Shown here piece after piece: positions 61,925 to 64,000 of a stretch of 64,000 nt of DNA. A model generated the notes under the pieces. It was not told the DNA's origin. It saw only the letters and a list, made by a program, of their open reading frames with translations, and did not search any database. Origin of the DNA: Nitrospira sp. (GTDB taxonomy: Bacteria; Nitrospirota; Nitrospiria; Nitrospirales; Nitrospiraceae); contig JAFEBL010000012.1 in assembly GCA_018242665.1 (NCBI GenBank), forward strand, positions 62,001 to 126,000, read 5' to 3'. The position numbers and the translations under genes were made by a program. Numbering within the stretch: the stretch's first letter is position 1; each line of letters begins with the position of its first letter.

Positions 61925-62587
61925 CGGCCACTTTTCCTCATTCCAGGCCATTTCCCAAAACATCCACTCATATTTGGAACTGATCAGGAACGCCTGTTCC
62001 ATCCGCTTTTTTTCTTCATGCCCAGCTGTTCTTGCCCACGTATCGATTCTGGCCCGCATCCATTCCTGCACAGCCTCGAACTCCGGCGAGGCATAGAGCA
62101 GCAGCCAGTCGCGGTAGGGGTGTTTTGCGGGCGGGCTGCCGTTCTTGAGCAAATGTTTGCCGACCACGCAGTAGATCCATGCACAGGGCAGGGCGACGAC
62201 GGTGATCTCGGTGGCCGTGCCGCTCTGAGCGACGGCGAGCATGTGCCTGGTGTAGGCGTAATTGGTCGGGGACATCGGTTCGTTCAGCATCTCTTGTGGG
62301 GAAAGTTTCCAGCGTTTGCCGTAGTTTTCGTGGAGGCTGCGTTCGACGGTGATGGTGTCTTCAGCCAGCTTGGCGAACCGCAGCGCCGATTCCGCATCCG
62401 GCGCGCGCAGAGAGCCGGCGGCAAAGACCCTGGCGAGATCCGCGAGGAAGCGGGCGTCCTGCAGAATGTAGTACCGGAATTTCCGCTCCGACAACGTGCC
62501 TTTCCCCAGCGCCAGCACAAAGGGATGGGTCAGTTGTGCATCCCAGACCGGTTGGGCCAATTTGCGAAGATGGGTTGAAAACGACAT
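61919..62587 (-). CDS. tenA: TenA family thiaminase/aminopyrimidine aminohydrolase
   Basis: A 222-aa all-helical TenA protein: HLRKLAQPVWDAQLTHPFVL, YYILQDARFLADLARV, HMLAVAQSGTATEITVVALPCAWIYC (active-site Cys in PCAWIY), HPYRDWLLLYASPEFEA and the C-terminal YEWMFWEMAWNEEKWPV. It probably hydrolyses aminopyrimidine products of thiamine breakdown so that HMP can be re-used by ThiD. AAGGAGGA before ATG 62587 fixes the start. A TTGACA (62644-62639) with a poor -10 lies upstream. A large inverted repeat abuts its 3' end. Confidence 0.92.
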   Translation of the reverse strand: MSFSTHLRKLAQPVWDAQLTHPFVLALGKGTLSERKFRYYILQDARFLADLARVFAAGSLRAPDAESALRFAKLAEDTITVERSLHENYGKRWKLSPQEMLNEPMSPTNYAYTRHMLAVAQSGTATEITVVALPCAWIYCVVGKHLLKNGSPPAKHPYRDWLLLYASPEFEAVQEWMRARIDTWARTAGHEEKKRMEQAFLISSKYEWMFWEMAWNEEKWPV

Positions 62588-62660
62588 CCGGGTCCTCCTT
62601 GATGGCCTGAAAATGGATCGATTCAGTTGCGAGATACGTGTCAAGAGAGACGTGGCGGGT

Positions 62661-64000
62661 TCACGCTCTCGGGGTCCAGGGCCGGGGAAGCTGATTGATG
62701 CCATCCAGCGCGGCGACGCGATAACATTCCGCGAGGGTGGGATAGTTGAATACCGCGTCCACGAAGTAGTCGATTTGCCCTTGATAGGCCATGACCGTCT
62801 GGCCGATGTGGATGAGTTCCGTGGCGCCATCACCGATGGCATGGACGCCGAGCAATTGCCGAGTCTTGTTGTGGAACAGCAGTTTCAGCATCCCGATGTC
62901 GTCGCCGATGATTTGTCCACGTGCAATCTCGCGGTATCGGGCGATGCCGATGGCGTAGGGGATGCCGTTTTTGGTCAGGTCGTCTTCATTGCGGCCGATC
63001 ATGGAGATTTCCGGAATTGAATAGATGCCGTACGGCATGAGATCCGACTGGGTCTGATAGGGAATGCCGAAGGCGTGACAGGCGGCCTGACGGCCCTGCT
63101 GCATGGAGGTTGATGCGAGCGCGGGAAACCCGATGATATCCCCGGCGGCATAGATATGGGGTACGGCGGTTTGATAGTGCTCATTGACGGAGAGGCGTCC
63201 GCGGTCATCCGCCGAGATCCCGATCGCCTCGAGGTTGAGCATGGCGCTGGCGCCGGTGCGACCCACGGAGTAGAGAACCGTGGAGGCACCGATCTCCTTA
63301 CCGCTTTTCAAACGGACGATGACCTGCTGCCCTGCCGTCCGTTCGACGGAGACCACCTCTTCGTTGAATCGGAGAACGACGCCGATGCTGCGCATGTGAT
63401 ATTGCAGCGCTTCGATGGTTTCCTGATCCACGAATTCCAACAGGCGTGGGCGGCGTTCGATCAGGGTGACAGGGATGCCCATGGTCGCGAGGATCGATGC
63501 GTATTCCGCTCCGATGACCCCGCCGCCGATGATCGTGATGGACTTGGGCAGGTCCTTCAACGCCAGGAGGCCGTCGGTGTCGATGATTGTGTGGTCGTCG
63601 AAGGGAATATGCGCGGGACGGGCCGGGATGGTTCCACAGGCAATGACGAAGAAGTCGGCCGTGTGTTCCACCCGGTCGTCCGCTCGTTCGATGAGCACAC
63701 GATGTTGATCGAGGAACGACGCCGTCCCGAAGCAGAGATCGACGTTGTTCCGCGTCATTTGATTTTGGATGATTTCGATCTCACGGGTGATGACATGGTT
63801 GGCGCGGAAGGTTAGGTCCGCCATGGTAATGTCTTGCTTGACGCGATAGCTGGCGCCATACAGCCCGCGCTGGTTAAATCCGGAGAGATAGAGGGCGGCT
63901 TCGCGAAGCGATTTACTGGGAATGGTGCCGGTGTTGGTGCAGACGCCGCCGACAACTCGTTTCCGCTCGACGATGCCGACTTTCTTGCCTAGTTTGGCCG
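62661..64000 (-). CDS. sthA: soluble NAD(P) transhydrogenase (5' truncated by window)
   Basis: The frame is open to the window edge, giving 445 codons of a Si-specific pyridine nucleotide transhydrogenase; the first residues are outside. The distinctive active-site segment GGVCTNTGTIPSKSLREA has Thr in place of the second redox Cys, as in SthA. NAD(P) site ITIIGGGVIGAEYASILATM, IYAAGDIIGFPALAS, and the dimer segment IGDGATELIHIGQ are present. It balances NADPH with NAD+ in the cytoplasm. Next gene on the minus strand is tenA. Confidence 0.94.
   Translation of the reverse strand, partial: AKLGKKVGIVERKRVVGGVCTNTGTIPSKSLREAALYLSGFNQRGLYGASYRVKQDITMADLTFRANHVITREIEIIQNQMTRNNVDLCFGTASFLDQHRVLIERADDRVEHTADFFVIACGTIPARPAHIPFDDHTIIDTDGLLALKDLPKSITIIGGGVIGAEYASILATMGIPVTLIERRPRLLEFVDQETIEALQYHMRSIGVVLRFNEEVVSVERTAGQQVIVRLKSGKEIGASTVLYSVGRTGASAMLNLEAIGISADDRGRLSVNEHYQTAVPHIYAAGDIIGFPALASTSMQQGRQAACHAFGIPYQTQSDLMPYGIYSIPEISMIGRNEDDLTKNGIPYAIGIARYREIARGQIIGDDIGMLKLLFHNKTRQLLGVHAIGDGATELIHIGQTVMAYQGQIDYFVDAVFNYPTLAECYRVAALDGINQLPRPWTPRA

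Noticed and set aside
62616-62644. Promoter of tenA
   Set aside because: TTGACA is perfect (62644-62639) but no acceptable -10 exists at 16-18 nt, so it is mentioned only in the tenA entry.

Overview
The window is GC-rich (roughly 60%), densely packed bacterial DNA. Gene content suggests a Nitrospira-like member of the Nitrospirota: many short lipoproteins with close homologues in that lineage (remembered, not searched), an A-adding tRNA nucleotidyltransferase fused to DHH and CBS domains, a three-domain Aas-type acyltransferase, a Tll0287-like c-type heme protein and SthA. No rRNA, tRNA, CRISPR array, integrase or transposase is visible, so this looks like ordinary chromosome. Taxonomy is an inference.

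Layout. 1-8.7 kb: the tail of a probable beta-helix protein, a small orphan, a glycoside hydrolase/debranching enzyme pair for glycogen-type glucans, lipoproteins, an HbpS-like protein, a 3-hydroxyisobutyrate dehydrogenase-family enzyme and a DUF3565 protein. 8.7-16 kb: a coiled-coil lipoprotein, an enolase-superfamily epimerase beside a sulfite-oxidase-like molybdoenzyme, a pair of unlisted-size genes (zinc ribbon plus one-TM protein), a MerA/Lpd-like flavoprotein coupled to DUF3047, and two small secreted proteins. 16-23 kb: the tRNA nucleotidyltransferase, a 66-aa protein on a strong promoter, and a 5-oxoprolinase operon (MFS transporter, pxpB, pxpA, pxpC). 23-33 kb: a J-domain protein, a translationally coupled aminotransferase/heme protein/amidohydrolase operon, a CPBP protease, an XRE-cupin regulator, an SDR protein, and a NarL-type two-component pair followed by a clear intrinsic terminator and a receiver-only protein.

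33-50.6 kb: the giant helicase Lhr carrying heptanucleotide-repeat insertions, a tandem universal stress protein, small secreted proteins, an RnfD-like/DUF2330 continuous frame, an ECF sigma/anti-sigma pair preceded by an amidohydrolase remnant, the 1152-aa Aas-type protein and a membrane-anchored MutS relative. 50.6-64 kb: prmA, a MOSC protein, a methyltransferase, an FGE-fold protein lacking the catalytic cysteines, a three-repeat secreted protein, a thiD/heme-oxidase-like/hydrolase cluster, an FlgO-like/membrane/HEAT cluster, tenA, and a 5'-truncated sthA.

The most notable structure lies outside ordinary genes. Several genes have a -10 element 6-10 nt upstream of the start codon and no Shine-Dalgarno, suggesting leaderless mRNAs. 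Four tracts of degenerate 7-bp repeats occur, two of them inside lhr. Two large imperfect inverted repeats (41866-41964 and 61705-61924) look like small mobile or structured elements. No wholly new multi-gene system could be demonstrated from sequence alone.
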